Shown here one piece after another: positions 34,235 to 42,035 of a DNA stretch of 54,226 nucleotides. Origin of the DNA: Roseobacter sp. (lineage in GTDB: Bacteria > Pseudomonadota > Alphaproteobacteria > Rhodobacterales > Rhodobacteraceae). The notes beneath the pieces are model-generated. The model searched no databases. It saw only the letters and a program-made list of their open reading frames with translations, and had not been told where the DNA came from. The stretch is taken from positions 1-54,226 of the forward strand of contig NZ_JAHEHZ010000004.1 in NCBI RefSeq assembly GCF_024639605.1. The letters are read 5' to 3'. How positions within the stretch are numbered: the stretch's first letter is position 1; the number at the start of each line of letters is the position of its first letter. A program made the position numbers and the translations under genes.

Positions 34235-36069
34235 GCGTCACCTTCTGTGCTCAGAAATCCACCCGATTGCCGGGTCCAGAAATCTGCATATAGCCCGCCC
34301 GCAGCCAAAAGCGCGTCATGGGTGCCGTCTTCGACGATCCGGCCCTGATCCAGCACCAGAATACGGTCCATTTGCGCAATCGTGGAGAGCCGGTGCGCGA
34401 TGGCAATCACGGTTTTGCCCTCCATCATACCGTAAAGCGTATCCTGAATGGCTGCTTCAACCTCGCTGTCGAGCGCGCTTGTCGCCTCGTCCAGCAGCAG
34501 GACCGGCGCGTTTTTCAGGATCACCCGGGCGAGCGTCACCCGCTGACGCTGTCCGCCGGAGAGCTTCACGCCACGCTCTCCCACCTGCGCGTCATAGCCC
34601 TGACGGCCCTGCGGATCCTGCAGATCGAGTATGAATTCATGCGCCTGAGCCTGGCGGGCGGCGGCGATCATCTCCTCTTCGGTGGCATCATCCCGCCCGT
34701 AAAGAAGGTTGTCGCGCACCGACCGGTGCATGAGCGAACTGTCCTGCTGCACCATGCCGATGGCGCGGCGCAGACTGTCCTGGGTCACCTTGCTGATGTC
34801 CTGTCCGTCGATCAGAATGGCTCCGCGTTCCACATCGTAGAACCGCAAAAGCAGCTTTACTAGGGTCGATTTTCCGGCACCTGAGCGACCAACGAGGCCG
34901 ATCTTTTCTCCCCGACGGATGGTCAGATTCACGCCGTTAAGCCCGCCGGTATCCCGGCCGTAATGGTGGCTGAGATCTTTCAGAACGATCTCGCCATTGG
35001 TCAGTTGCAGCGGTCTGGCCTTTGCGTCATCCACCAGCGCGAGCGGCTGTGCGATGGTCTCCATCCCTTCGGCCACCACACCCAGTTCACGGAAAAACGT
35101 CGTCAGCGCCCACATGATCCAGCCGGTCATCGCATTGAGCCGCAGCGTCAGCGCGGTAGCCGCGGCCACGACACCAACACTCGCTTCGCCCTGCACCCAG
35201 AGCGCGATGGCCCAGCCCACAACACTCACAATCAGGATCCCGTTCAGCGCCACAAGCGTCGCATCCATGATCGTATATATGCGCATTTCTTTCTGGAACG
35301 TATCGCGCGCGTGTTCGATGGCTTCGCGGGCGTAATCGACCTCCTGGTCATGATGTGCGAACATCTTGACCGAATGGATATTGGTATAGGCGTCGACCAC
35401 GCGACCGGTTACCATTGAGCGGGCATTCGATGAGGCCTGCGACGCAGGGCTGACACGGCGCACAGTCCAGTGCACCAGCAGACCGTAAAGCGCAAACCAG
35501 ATCAGCAGCGGCAACAGCAATCGCGGATCAGCCGTGCTGAGCAGGATCGCAGCCCCCAGCATATAGGCAAGCGAAAAAGAGATCGCGTCAAAGACCTGAA
35601 ACACCACCTCACCGGCGGCAGGCGGTGTCTGCATGATCCGGTTGGCAATGCGCCCCGCAAAATCGTTCTCGAACCAGCCCACGGACTGACGCAGTACATG
35701 CCGGTGCGCCCGCCAGCGAATGAGCGTGCCGAAATTGGGCAGGATGGTGTTATTGAGCAGCATCGCATCGGCGGCCTGCAGCACAGGGCGGACAAAGAGG
35801 ATAAAGAGCGCCACAAGGATGAGCTCGGTGCCATAGGTCTCCCAGACCAGCGCCGGATCGCCGCTGAGCAGGTCCACCACGCGGCCCATGTAATAGATCA
35901 GTCCAACCTCGATACCGGCCACGACGACCGACATGATCGCGGCAAGAATGAACACACGACGGAAGGGCTGCGCATAGTCGCGCATGAACGGCCAGAGCTT
36001 TTGCGGCGGCTCATTGGTTTCGGAATACGCGACATAGGGGTCAACGAGTCGTTCAAAATAGCGGAACAT
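34231..36069 (-). CDS. ABC exporter half-transporter A (membrane plus ATPase)
   Basis: The 612-residue partner has the same layout, with Walker A GRSGAGKST, signature LSGGQRQRVTLARVIL, Walker B VLLLDEATSALDSE and AIAHRLSTIAQMD. The two subunits are alike over their whole length (for example TSALDSEVEA and LSGGQRQR), so they arose by duplication. Both ATP sites look complete, unlike many heterodimers with one degenerate site. Its upstream gap of 165 bases holds a coding-like relic. Confidence 0.9.
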   Translation of the reverse strand: MFRYFERLVDPYVAYSETNEPPQKLWPFMRDYAQPFRRVFILAAIMSVVVAGIEVGLIYYMGRVVDLLSGDPALVWETYGTELILVALFILFVRPVLQAADAMLLNNTILPNFGTLIRWRAHRHVLRQSVGWFENDFAGRIANRIMQTPPAAGEVVFQVFDAISFSLAYMLGAAILLSTADPRLLLPLLIWFALYGLLVHWTVRRVSPASQASSNARSMVTGRVVDAYTNIHSVKMFAHHDQEVDYAREAIEHARDTFQKEMRIYTIMDATLVALNGILIVSVVGWAIALWVQGEASVGVVAAATALTLRLNAMTGWIMWALTTFFRELGVVAEGMETIAQPLALVDDAKARPLQLTNGEIVLKDLSHHYGRDTGGLNGVNLTIRRGEKIGLVGRSGAGKSTLVKLLLRFYDVERGAILIDGQDISKVTQDSLRRAIGMVQQDSSLMHRSVRDNLLYGRDDATEEEMIAAARQAQAHEFILDLQDPQGRQGYDAQVGERGVKLSGGQRQRVTLARVILKNAPVLLLDEATSALDSEVEAAIQDTLYGMMEGKTVIAIAHRLSTIAQMDRILVLDQGRIVEDGTHDALLAAGGLYADFWTRQSGGFLSTEGDA

Positions 36070-36134
36070 ATCAGGAGCCTTGGTACAGAATATAAGAAAT
36101 GTTCAGGCGCCGGCGACGGGCCTGACGGGAAGGG

Positions 36135-36245
36135 TTATGACAGCTTCAGCTGTTCCAGATCCCGCGATACATTTCGTATTCCTCCACTCTGATGCAGTCG
36201 TTCTAGCAATAATTGAGCCGCTTTGTCGAGGCGTTCATTCCCCTG
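36135..36245 (-). other. Short open frame of coding-like character, possible gene relic
   Basis: Between cca and the ABC exporters a 36-codon frame with no ATG reads ERLDKAAQLLLERLHQSGG, then IRNVSRDLEQLKLS and a stop. It looks like an amphipathic helical protein tail, but it uses codons rare in this window (CTA, TTA, ATA, CGA, GGA). In another frame a GGAGG site precedes an 8-codon ORF (MYRGIWNS, ATG at about 36163). It may be a decayed gene end, a leader or chance. Confidence 0.2.
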
Positions 36246-37413
36246 TCATTAAATCTTCACGGCTGAGCCTGAAACCAGAGGCGATCCAGCGCGCTTCCAG
36301 CGCTTTGAGCCGTTCGCCCAGCGCCGGACCCTTATACGCGGGCATCAGGTCAGCAGCAGTCACCGGAAAGACAGCCTCCGCCGCGCGTTTCAGCTTTGGC
36401 AGAATGTCCGGATCAGGGGGTGTCCCGCTCATTGCGTGCAGCAGAAGCATGACCGAAAAGGCCAGCGGCACGCCTTCTCGCCAGGCCAGTTCGGTCAGGG
36501 GTGTTCCCCCTGCAAGCGCCCGGTTGATCTGCGCAAGTTTGCGCGTATCTTTCCGGCTGAGACGCAGGCGCTCTGCAGGGTCTTCACCCTCCAGCGCCGC
36601 AAGCCTGCGGATTGCGTCGGGCGCCTGGCCGGTCAGCAATTCGAGATGCACGAGCGGGGCCAGAAACCGGTCGTCAGCGCCCGGAAGAACCTGCAGCAAG
36701 GCACCGGTCTGACGCATCGCGGCAATGGCCGGTGCTGGATCGGGTGCCGCCAGAAGGCGTCGCATCTCCGTTCCGGTCCGTTCAGCGGAAAGCGTCTCTA
36801 ATCCGTCGATATTGCGCGTAATTGCGTCCATCGCGTCAGTGTCAAACCCCTCCGAAGGGTCCGAATACCAGGCGTGAAACCGGAAATATCGCAGGATGCG
36901 CAGGTAATCCTCGCGAATGCGCTTTTCTGCGTCCTCTATGAAACGAATGCGCCGCGAAAGGCAGTCTTCAAGTCCGCCCAGCGGGTCAACGAGCCCGCCA
37001 TCAGGTGTTGCATAGAGCGCATTCAGCGTGAAATCCCGTCGCCTTGCATCGTCGTGAATATCGCGCGAAAAAGACACCACCGCGCGCCTGCCATCGGTTT
37101 CCACGTCGCGCCGGAATGTTGTGACTTCAAAGCCACGGCCCTGCGAAATGACGGTCACCGTGCCGTGCTCGATCCCTGTCGGTACGGTCCTGAGACCGGC
37201 CGCCTTGGCCAGACGTTCCGTCTCCTCCGGCAGCACATCCGTGGACAGATCAACATCAGCTCCCGGGACGCCCAGCAGAGCATCACGCACAGCGCCCCCG
37301 ACAAAGTAAATCGCGGCCCCCTCCGCCGTGATGGCGTCGCACACCGCGCGCGTCGCCGGGTCGTGCAGCCAGGCGGTCGCGGGAGGGATCAGGGTTTCAT
37401 CTGCTCGGTCCAT
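36235..37413 (-). CDS. cca: CCA tRNA nucleotidyltransferase / poly(A) polymerase family protein
   Basis: This 392-residue class II nucleotidyltransferase adds CCA to tRNA 3' ends, or poly(A) in some relatives. The head domain has YFVGGAVRDALLG and DVDLSTD with the metal-binding aspartates. Next come TTFRRDVETDGRRAVV, then RRDFTLNALYA and EDYLRILRYFRFHA. The start overlaps the upstream Nudix gene by 25 bases, so the two are cotranscribed. I favour CCA addition, since alphaproteobacteria normally carry one such enzyme; activity is not decided by sequence. Confidence 0.87.
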   Translation of the reverse strand: MDRADETLIPPATAWLHDPATRAVCDAITAEGAAIYFVGGAVRDALLGVPGADVDLSTDVLPEETERLAKAAGLRTVPTGIEHGTVTVISQGRGFEVTTFRRDVETDGRRAVVSFSRDIHDDARRRDFTLNALYATPDGGLVDPLGGLEDCLSRRIRFIEDAEKRIREDYLRILRYFRFHAWYSDPSEGFDTDAMDAITRNIDGLETLSAERTGTEMRRLLAAPDPAPAIAAMRQTGALLQVLPGADDRFLAPLVHLELLTGQAPDAIRRLAALEGEDPAERLRLSRKDTRKLAQINRALAGGTPLTELAWREGVPLAFSVMLLLHAMSGTPPDPDILPKLKRAAEAVFPVTAADLMPAYKGPALGERLKALEARWIASGFRLSREDLMTGE

Positions 37414-37985
37414 GCCCGCAACATACGCGCAGTTGCACCCCAGATGTAATAGGGCCCGTAGGGTACCGCATAATATGACCGTCGCGTGCCGCGCCAGATG
37501 CGCCCTTCGATGACGAAATTACGGGCGTCCAGCACGTGGGCCAGCGGGACAGAGAATACCTCCTCGACTTCGCCGGGTTCGGGCGTGATCCCGAATGCTT
37601 TGCGCACCACTCCAATGACCGGCGTGACCAGAAACCCTGTTACCGTCTCGTGCGGAGGCAGATGACCGAGAATCTCGACATGATCCGGTGGCAGCCCGAT
37701 CTCTTCGTGTGCTTCGCGCAGCGCCGCGGCCGTAACGTCGATATCGCCGGGATCCTGGCTACCGCCGGGAAAGGCGATCTGTCCCGGGTGATGCTTCAGT
37801 GCGGAGGACCGTTTGGTAAGCAAAAGACGCAGATGACCGTCTTCGACCGTCACCGGCGCCAGAACACCCGCTGGTCGCAGTTTCCTGCCCGCTGGCAGCA
37901 CCGTACCGGGGTTCAGATCAAAATCGGATGATGGGCGGCCCGGACGGGCAAGTGCCGCCCGGATCGCATCCGTTTCAGGTGTCAT
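37389..37985 (-). CDS. Nudix CoA diphosphatase-type hydrolase
   Basis: The 198-residue product has the UPF0035 motif LLTKRSSALKHHPGQIAFPGG directly before its Nudix box (GGSQDPGDIDVTAAALREAHEEIGL). This combination marks CoA pyrophosphatases, which split CoA into 4'-phosphopantetheine and 3',5'-ADP. PPHETVTGFLVTPVIG follows, as is usual. Start MTPETDAIRAAL at 37985 overlaps the hslO end by 11 bases. 3',5'-ADP is a substrate type for CysQ, present elsewhere in this window. Confidence 0.88.
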   Translation of the reverse strand: MTPETDAIRAALARPGRPSSDFDLNPGTVLPAGRKLRPAGVLAPVTVEDGHLRLLLTKRSSALKHHPGQIAFPGGSQDPGDIDVTAAALREAHEEIGLPPDHVEILGHLPPHETVTGFLVTPVIGVVRKAFGITPEPGEVEEVFSVPLAHVLDARNFVIEGRIWRGTRRSYYAVPYGPYYIWGATARMLRAWTEQMKP

Positions 37986-38964
37986 CGCCGCTCTTTTCCG
38001 CGTCAAATCCGACGGTGGCCGGATCGAGATCATAGTGCGCGCCGCAGAACTGACAGTCAGCCGTTACGCGCCCTGCGTCGGTGGTCATCGTTCCGATATC
38101 CGCCGCAGAGTAGATCGAAAGACTCTGACGCACGCGATCTTCAGAGCACGTGCAGCCGAAGCGCACCGTCTGCGTGTCGAAAACCCGCGGCTGTTCCTCA
38201 TGAAAAAGGCGCAGCAGCAGATCGTTTGGCGGCAGCGCCGGGCCGATCAGTTCCATTTCTTCGACGGTATCGAGCAGAATGTTCACGCGGCCCCAGTTTT
38301 CAGCCTCATCGCCGTACACGATATCGTCCGCTGTCAGAACCTCGCCGCTGCCTTCGCCGCGCGCAACAAAGGGCGAGGCCTTGGGCATATGCTGCAGCAT
38401 CACACCACCGGCACGCCAGTGTTCTGCAACGCCCGGCTCTGTGGATTGGCCGTAGCTCAGCGAAAACCGCGTCGGCAGCTGTTCAGACTGCGCAAAATAG
38501 GCCTCCGCACAGGCTGCCAGCGACCCGCCGGCAAGCGGGGTAATCCCCTGATAAGGGGTCATGCCCTTGCCCTGATCAATCATGATTGCAAAGTATCCCT
38601 CGCCCACCTGATCAAAGGGGGCCGCATCGGTCAGACGATCGCCATCATAGCTTGCGTAGGCTCTGATACGGGCCGGGCTGCCCTCTTTTTCAGGACCATA
38701 GTAGTCTGTCGCGATCATCCGGACAGCGCCCTTGGACTGCACCTGCAACTGCAGCTTCCAGCGCAGCTTGATGGTCTGCCCGATCAGCGCCGTCAGCAAC
38801 GCCATCTCCGCAACCAGCGCCTCGACCTGAGGCGGGTAATTATGCTGTTTCAGGATACCGTTCAACGCACCGTCCAGCCGTGCAACACGGCCACGGATAT
38901 CACTGGAATCAAGTTGAAATGGCAGGACCGTGTCGTCCCACGCGATCTGCTGTCCGTGTGTCAT
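37975..38964 (-). CDS. hslO: Hsp33 redox-regulated holdase
   Basis: The 329-residue Hsp33 is activated by oxidation and protects unfolding proteins during oxidative heat stress. The zinc switch cysteines are FGCTCSEDR and DCQFCGAHY near the C-terminus, giving CxC and CxxC. The fold core includes ALVAEMALLTALIGQTIKLRWKLQLQVQSKGAVRMIATDYYGPE and LAGGSLAACAEAYFAQSEQLPTR. ATG 38964 (MTHGQQIAW) is the better of two in-frame starts. It heads the hslO-Nudix-cca operon and is divergent from a second Nudix gene. Confidence 0.96.
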   Translation of the reverse strand: MTHGQQIAWDDTVLPFQLDSSDIRGRVARLDGALNGILKQHNYPPQVEALVAEMALLTALIGQTIKLRWKLQLQVQSKGAVRMIATDYYGPEKEGSPARIRAYASYDGDRLTDAAPFDQVGEGYFAIMIDQGKGMTPYQGITPLAGGSLAACAEAYFAQSEQLPTRFSLSYGQSTEPGVAEHWRAGGVMLQHMPKASPFVARGEGSGEVLTADDIVYGDEAENWGRVNILLDTVEEMELIGPALPPNDLLLRLFHEEQPRVFDTQTVRFGCTCSEDRVRQSLSIYSAADIGTMTTDAGRVTADCQFCGAHYDLDPATVGFDAEKSGDDT

Positions 38965-39045
38965 CGGGGTTTCCTTATTGCCAGGCAGTTGGCATACCGC
39001 GTCCATATAAGCGTCACAAGCCGAATGGAAAGAGGGTCAGCCAGT

Positions 39046-39495
39046 ATGATCAGACGGATCGGCCATGCGCCTGGTGCAGAGCAGAAGTATGTCATGCGAC
39101 CAGGCGCCTATGCGGTTTTACCTCTGGGCGGGCGGCTTTTGCTGACCTGCCAGCTGGGTGAGACGCCGGACATTCAGCTTCCAGGCGGCGGGATCGATCC
39201 GGGCGAAAGCGCGGCGCAGGCGCTGCACCGCGAGGTAATGGAAGAGACCGGCTGGCGGATTGCCGCGCCACGCAGGCTGGGTGCGTTCCGGCGGTTTGCC
39301 TATATGCCTGAATATGATCTCTGGGCGGAAAAAATATGCCATGTTTATGTTGCGCGGCCTGTCTACCAGGTGCGTGAACCTTCCGAGCCCGACCACGTGT
39401 CGCTTGTTCTGTCGTCCGGCGAGGCGACTGCGGCTTTGGGCAATGATGGCGACCGGTTGTTTGTCAGCCGGTATTTTTACCGTCCGGGCCGCTGA
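39046..39495 (+). CDS. Nudix hydrolase
   Basis: The 149-residue protein has a full Nudix box GGGIDPGESAAQALHREVMEETGW at about 46-69. The N-terminus RPGAYAVLPLGGRLLLTCQ and AYMPEYDLWAEKICHVYVARP suggest a broad-specificity Nudix enzyme, but the substrate is not clear. ATG 39046 has AGAGGG upstream. The last 32 bases overlap tail-to-tail with the response-regulator phosphatase gene, an unusually long convergent overlap. Confidence 0.85.
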   Translation: MIRRIGHAPGAEQKYVMRPGAYAVLPLGGRLLLTCQLGETPDIQLPGGGIDPGESAAQALHREVMEETGWRIAAPRRLGAFRRFAYMPEYDLWAEKICHVYVARPVYQVREPSEPDHVSLVLSSGEATAALGNDGDRLFVSRYFYRPGR

Positions 39496-40753
39496 ATTCA
39501 ATCAGGATCCCGGACACATCATCGGGAAATTCTGAATGACCGGCAAATGCCGTCAGCTTTTCAATCAGAACACGGAAGAGCTCCGGACCGCGTACGTCCG
39601 GCATGTCCTGCAGTATCCGGGCAAGCCCGCATTCGCCCAGCATTTCGTCGCCCCGGCCCGGACATTCCGTGACCCCGTCCGACAGGATCAGCAACCGGTC
39701 GCCGGGGCCCAGCGCAAGCTCAAACTGCGAAAAGGTCACGCCCGACATCAGCCCGACCGGAAATCCGCCGGTCCCGTCCTGCCAGATTGTGCCGTCCGCG
39801 CGCTGTATCACCGGGTGCGGATGCCCGGCCTGGCCCAGCACGACATGACCACTGACCAGATCGATATCCGCCAGCAGCAGCGTGAAGTAATGCTCGGTCT
39901 CCATCTCATCGAGCACCAGTTCGTTGAGTTTTTCGATCGCCTCGGCTGGCGGACGCGAGATGTAGGAGCCGTCGCTCTGTTTTTGCAGGGCCACATTCTG
40001 ATCAGGCGCGCTTGCCGACAGATATCCGGCCAGCCTGGCGGTCATCAGTGCGGAGCTGATGCCATGCCCCGAGACATCGATCGCAAACAGGCCAAGGTGC
40101 CCCGGCGCTGCCGGATAATAGCCGACCAGATCGCCGCCGACATGACCGCTTGAGCGCAGCAGCAGGGAAAGCTCGGCGCCGGGGAAAATTTTCTGCCTCT
40201 CTTTGACCAGGGACTGCTGAAGCTTTTTAGCCTCGATCAGGTCACGGTCCAGCGAATCGTAAACGCGTTGCAGCTCATCCAGTGTCTCGGTGATCACATG
40301 ATTTTTCGCCGTGAGTTCCCGTTGCATCTCGAGGATGCGTTCTCCGGCGGTCATGCGCGCGCGAAGCTCGTTGCCATCCACCGGCTTGGTCAGGAAATCA
40401 TCTGCTCCGGCGTCCAGTCCCTGTGCCACTTCGTTTTTGTCACTCTTGGACGTAAGAAGAATGAAATATCCGTAATTCTCTCCGGTCATTTCGCGGAACT
40501 TCTGGCAGAATTCGATGCCGGTCATGCCAGGCATGACCCAGTCGCTAAGTACCAGCTCAGGCGGCCTTTCGCGACAAATTTCCAGTGCGCGCATCCCGCT
40601 TTCTGCTTCCATTACCTCGTACCCCCAGCGGGTCAGCGAACTGCTCAGAATGCGTCGCTGCAGTTTGCTGTCATCAACAACCAGCACAAGCCGGGCATCT
40701 GAACTGCCCGGCGGCGTATAGTTTTTGCTGTTTCGGGTCGTCGTAAGGGACAT
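39464..40753 (-). CDS. Response regulator fused to a PP2C/SpoIIE-type Ser/Thr phosphatase
   Basis: The 429-residue two-domain regulator has a receiver domain at about 20-140 with the acidic pocket D27-D28, phospho-acceptor D71 (LVLSDWVMPGMTG) and K of FLTKPVDG. A coiled-coil linker follows (about 140-190). The SpoIIE/RsbU phosphatase domain (about 195-425) has GHVGGDLVGYY, AIDVSGHGISSALM, ILSDGVTE and FPDDVSGILI, whose aspartates bind metal. Phosphorylation by a histidine kinase would switch the phosphatase, as in RsbU-type partner switching. No STAS or HPK-type anti-sigma gene lies near. A divergent Hpt gene sits 146 bases away. Confidence 0.9.
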   Translation of the reverse strand: MSLTTTRNSKNYTPPGSSDARLVLVVDDSKLQRRILSSSLTRWGYEVMEAESGMRALEICRERPPELVLSDWVMPGMTGIEFCQKFREMTGENYGYFILLTSKSDKNEVAQGLDAGADDFLTKPVDGNELRARMTAGERILEMQRELTAKNHVITETLDELQRVYDSLDRDLIEAKKLQQSLVKERQKIFPGAELSLLLRSSGHVGGDLVGYYPAAPGHLGLFAIDVSGHGISSALMTARLAGYLSASAPDQNVALQKQSDGSYISRPPAEAIEKLNELVLDEMETEHYFTLLLADIDLVSGHVVLGQAGHPHPVIQRADGTIWQDGTGGFPVGLMSGVTFSQFELALGPGDRLLILSDGVTECPGRGDEMLGECGLARILQDMPDVRGPELFRVLIEKLTAFAGHSEFPDDVSGILIEFSGPDGKNTG

Positions 40754-40794
40754 TTCAATTCGGTTTTTTGCAACCCCTCCCTGATACGCGTCCG

Positions 40795-40806
40795 ATCCTT
40801 AAGGAT
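40795..40806. promoter_or_regulatory. 12-bp perfect palindrome in the response-regulator/Hpt divergent region
   Basis: ATCCTTAAGGAT reads the same on both strands. It lies 42 bases from the phosphatase start and 93 from the Hpt start, where a shared operator would be expected. No known regulator is assigned. Confidence 0.35.
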
Positions 40807-40899
40807 GGATGAAGGTCTACGGAAACGTGATGCAGCTCAGTCGCTAACTCTCTTTTAGGATTTTAGAGTCACACTTCCCCGGCGGACGAGGAGCGCGGA

Positions 40900-41235
40900 A
40901 TGATTGACTGGGACCGTGTCTGCGCGCTGCAAAGCGAGGTGGGCGCAGAAGACTTTGATGAGGTGATCGAGATCTTCCTTGAGGAAGTCGACGGCGAAAT
41001 CGACGGGCTTCCGGACAGTTCGCGCGAAACTCTTGCCGAACGCCTGCATTTTCTCAAAGGCAGCGCGCTCAATCTGGGCTTTCGGAAGTTTTCTGAGCTG
41101 TGCCGGGACGGGGAGGTTAAAGTCGCCGCATCGGACACTGTTGATGTGCCAGGCCTTGTTGCCTGTTATCAGCAGTCGCGCGCATATTTTCTGAACGAAG
41201 TCGCCGGACGCACCTCGGATCAGAGCAAACTGTAA
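40900..41235 (+). CDS. Small histidine phosphotransfer (Hpt) protein
   Basis: The 111-residue, all-helical protein has the Hpt phospho-acceptor H50 in RLHFLKGSALNLGFRKFSELC. It matches the H-x-x-K-G-S-x-x-x-x-G pattern and the usual monodomain size. GAGGAG precedes the ATG. It is divergent from the response regulator-phosphatase gene and probably passes phosphate to or from its receiver domain. Its last 16 bases overlap the convergent SDR gene. Confidence 0.85.
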   Translation: MIDWDRVCALQSEVGAEDFDEVIEIFLEEVDGEIDGLPDSSRETLAERLHFLKGSALNLGFRKFSELCRDGEVKVAASDTVDVPGLVACYQQSRAYFLNEVAGRTSDQSKL

Positions 41236-42032
41236 TAAGCCGGTAGGTCGCCGTCGGCCTCAAGCGCCTGTGCGCGGGCATTGAAAAGCCGCATACCTGC
41301 GATCCATCTCTCAGGGTCTGCCGCGCGCTTTGCAAAAAACGCGGCCACGTCGCCATGGGGAAGCACCATAAACCGCTCCGCCGATACAGCGTCGAGAATA
41401 ACCTCCGCCACTTCCGCGGCTGTCAAAAGAGATGCATGCACCCCGGCGTCGGCATCTTTTAGTCCGATGAGCGGCGTCGCCACATATTGCGGACATACCA
41501 CCGAAACACCGATGCCCTGATCCCCGTGGCTTATGGCAAGCGATTCGGCAAAACTGACCGCGGCGTGTTTGCTTGCGGAATAGGCCGCGTTTCCTACCTG
41601 ATTGAGAAGACCGGCCGCAGAGGCGACATTCACGAAATACCCCGATCCCCGTTCAATCATTCCGGGCAGCAACGCGCGGGCAGCGTATACATGCGCCATC
41701 ACATGAACTGCCCAGTTCTGATGCCAGACGGTATCAGGCGCCGAGGCAGCATGTCCTGGCTGAGGCGCAAAAAGGCCCGCGTTAGAGACGAATATATCAA
41801 CCTCGCCCTGGTCTTCACGCACCGTCTCGATCAGCGCGACAATATCCGCCTCAGAGCGCACGTCACAGACATGGCCCGCGCAGCCGAGCGCAGCCGCCCG
41901 CGCTTTCACCGCCTTCTCATCCAGGTCAGCGATCGTCACCCGTGCCCCCCGGGCGATCATCTGCGCAGCAAGGGCCGCGCCAATGCCGCTGGCACCGCCC
42001 GTGATCACCGCGATTTTACCGCCCGGCTCCAT
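41220..42032 (-). CDS. Short-chain dehydrogenase/reductase
   Basis: The 270-residue SDR has the Rossmann motif TGGASGIG at 11-18, NAG at 84-86, and catalytic S138, Y151 and K155 (YSASK). The D37 and D39 residues after the second beta strand (TIADLDEK) favour NAD(H) over NADP(H). The substrate is unknown. ilvA starts upstream and ends three bases before it, so the pair is probably cotranscribed; an isoleucine-pathway role is not implied. Confidence 0.9.
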   Translation of the reverse strand: MEPGGKIAVITGGASGIGAALAAQMIARGARVTIADLDEKAVKARAAALGCAGHVCDVRSEADIVALIETVREDQGEVDIFVSNAGLFAPQPGHAASAPDTVWHQNWAVHVMAHVYAARALLPGMIERGSGYFVNVASAAGLLNQVGNAAYSASKHAAVSFAESLAISHGDQGIGVSVVCPQYVATPLIGLKDADAGVHASLLTAAEVAEVILDAVSAERFMVLPHGDVAAFFAKRAADPERWIAGMRLFNARAQALEADGDLPAYYSLL

Positions 42033-42035
42033 CGG

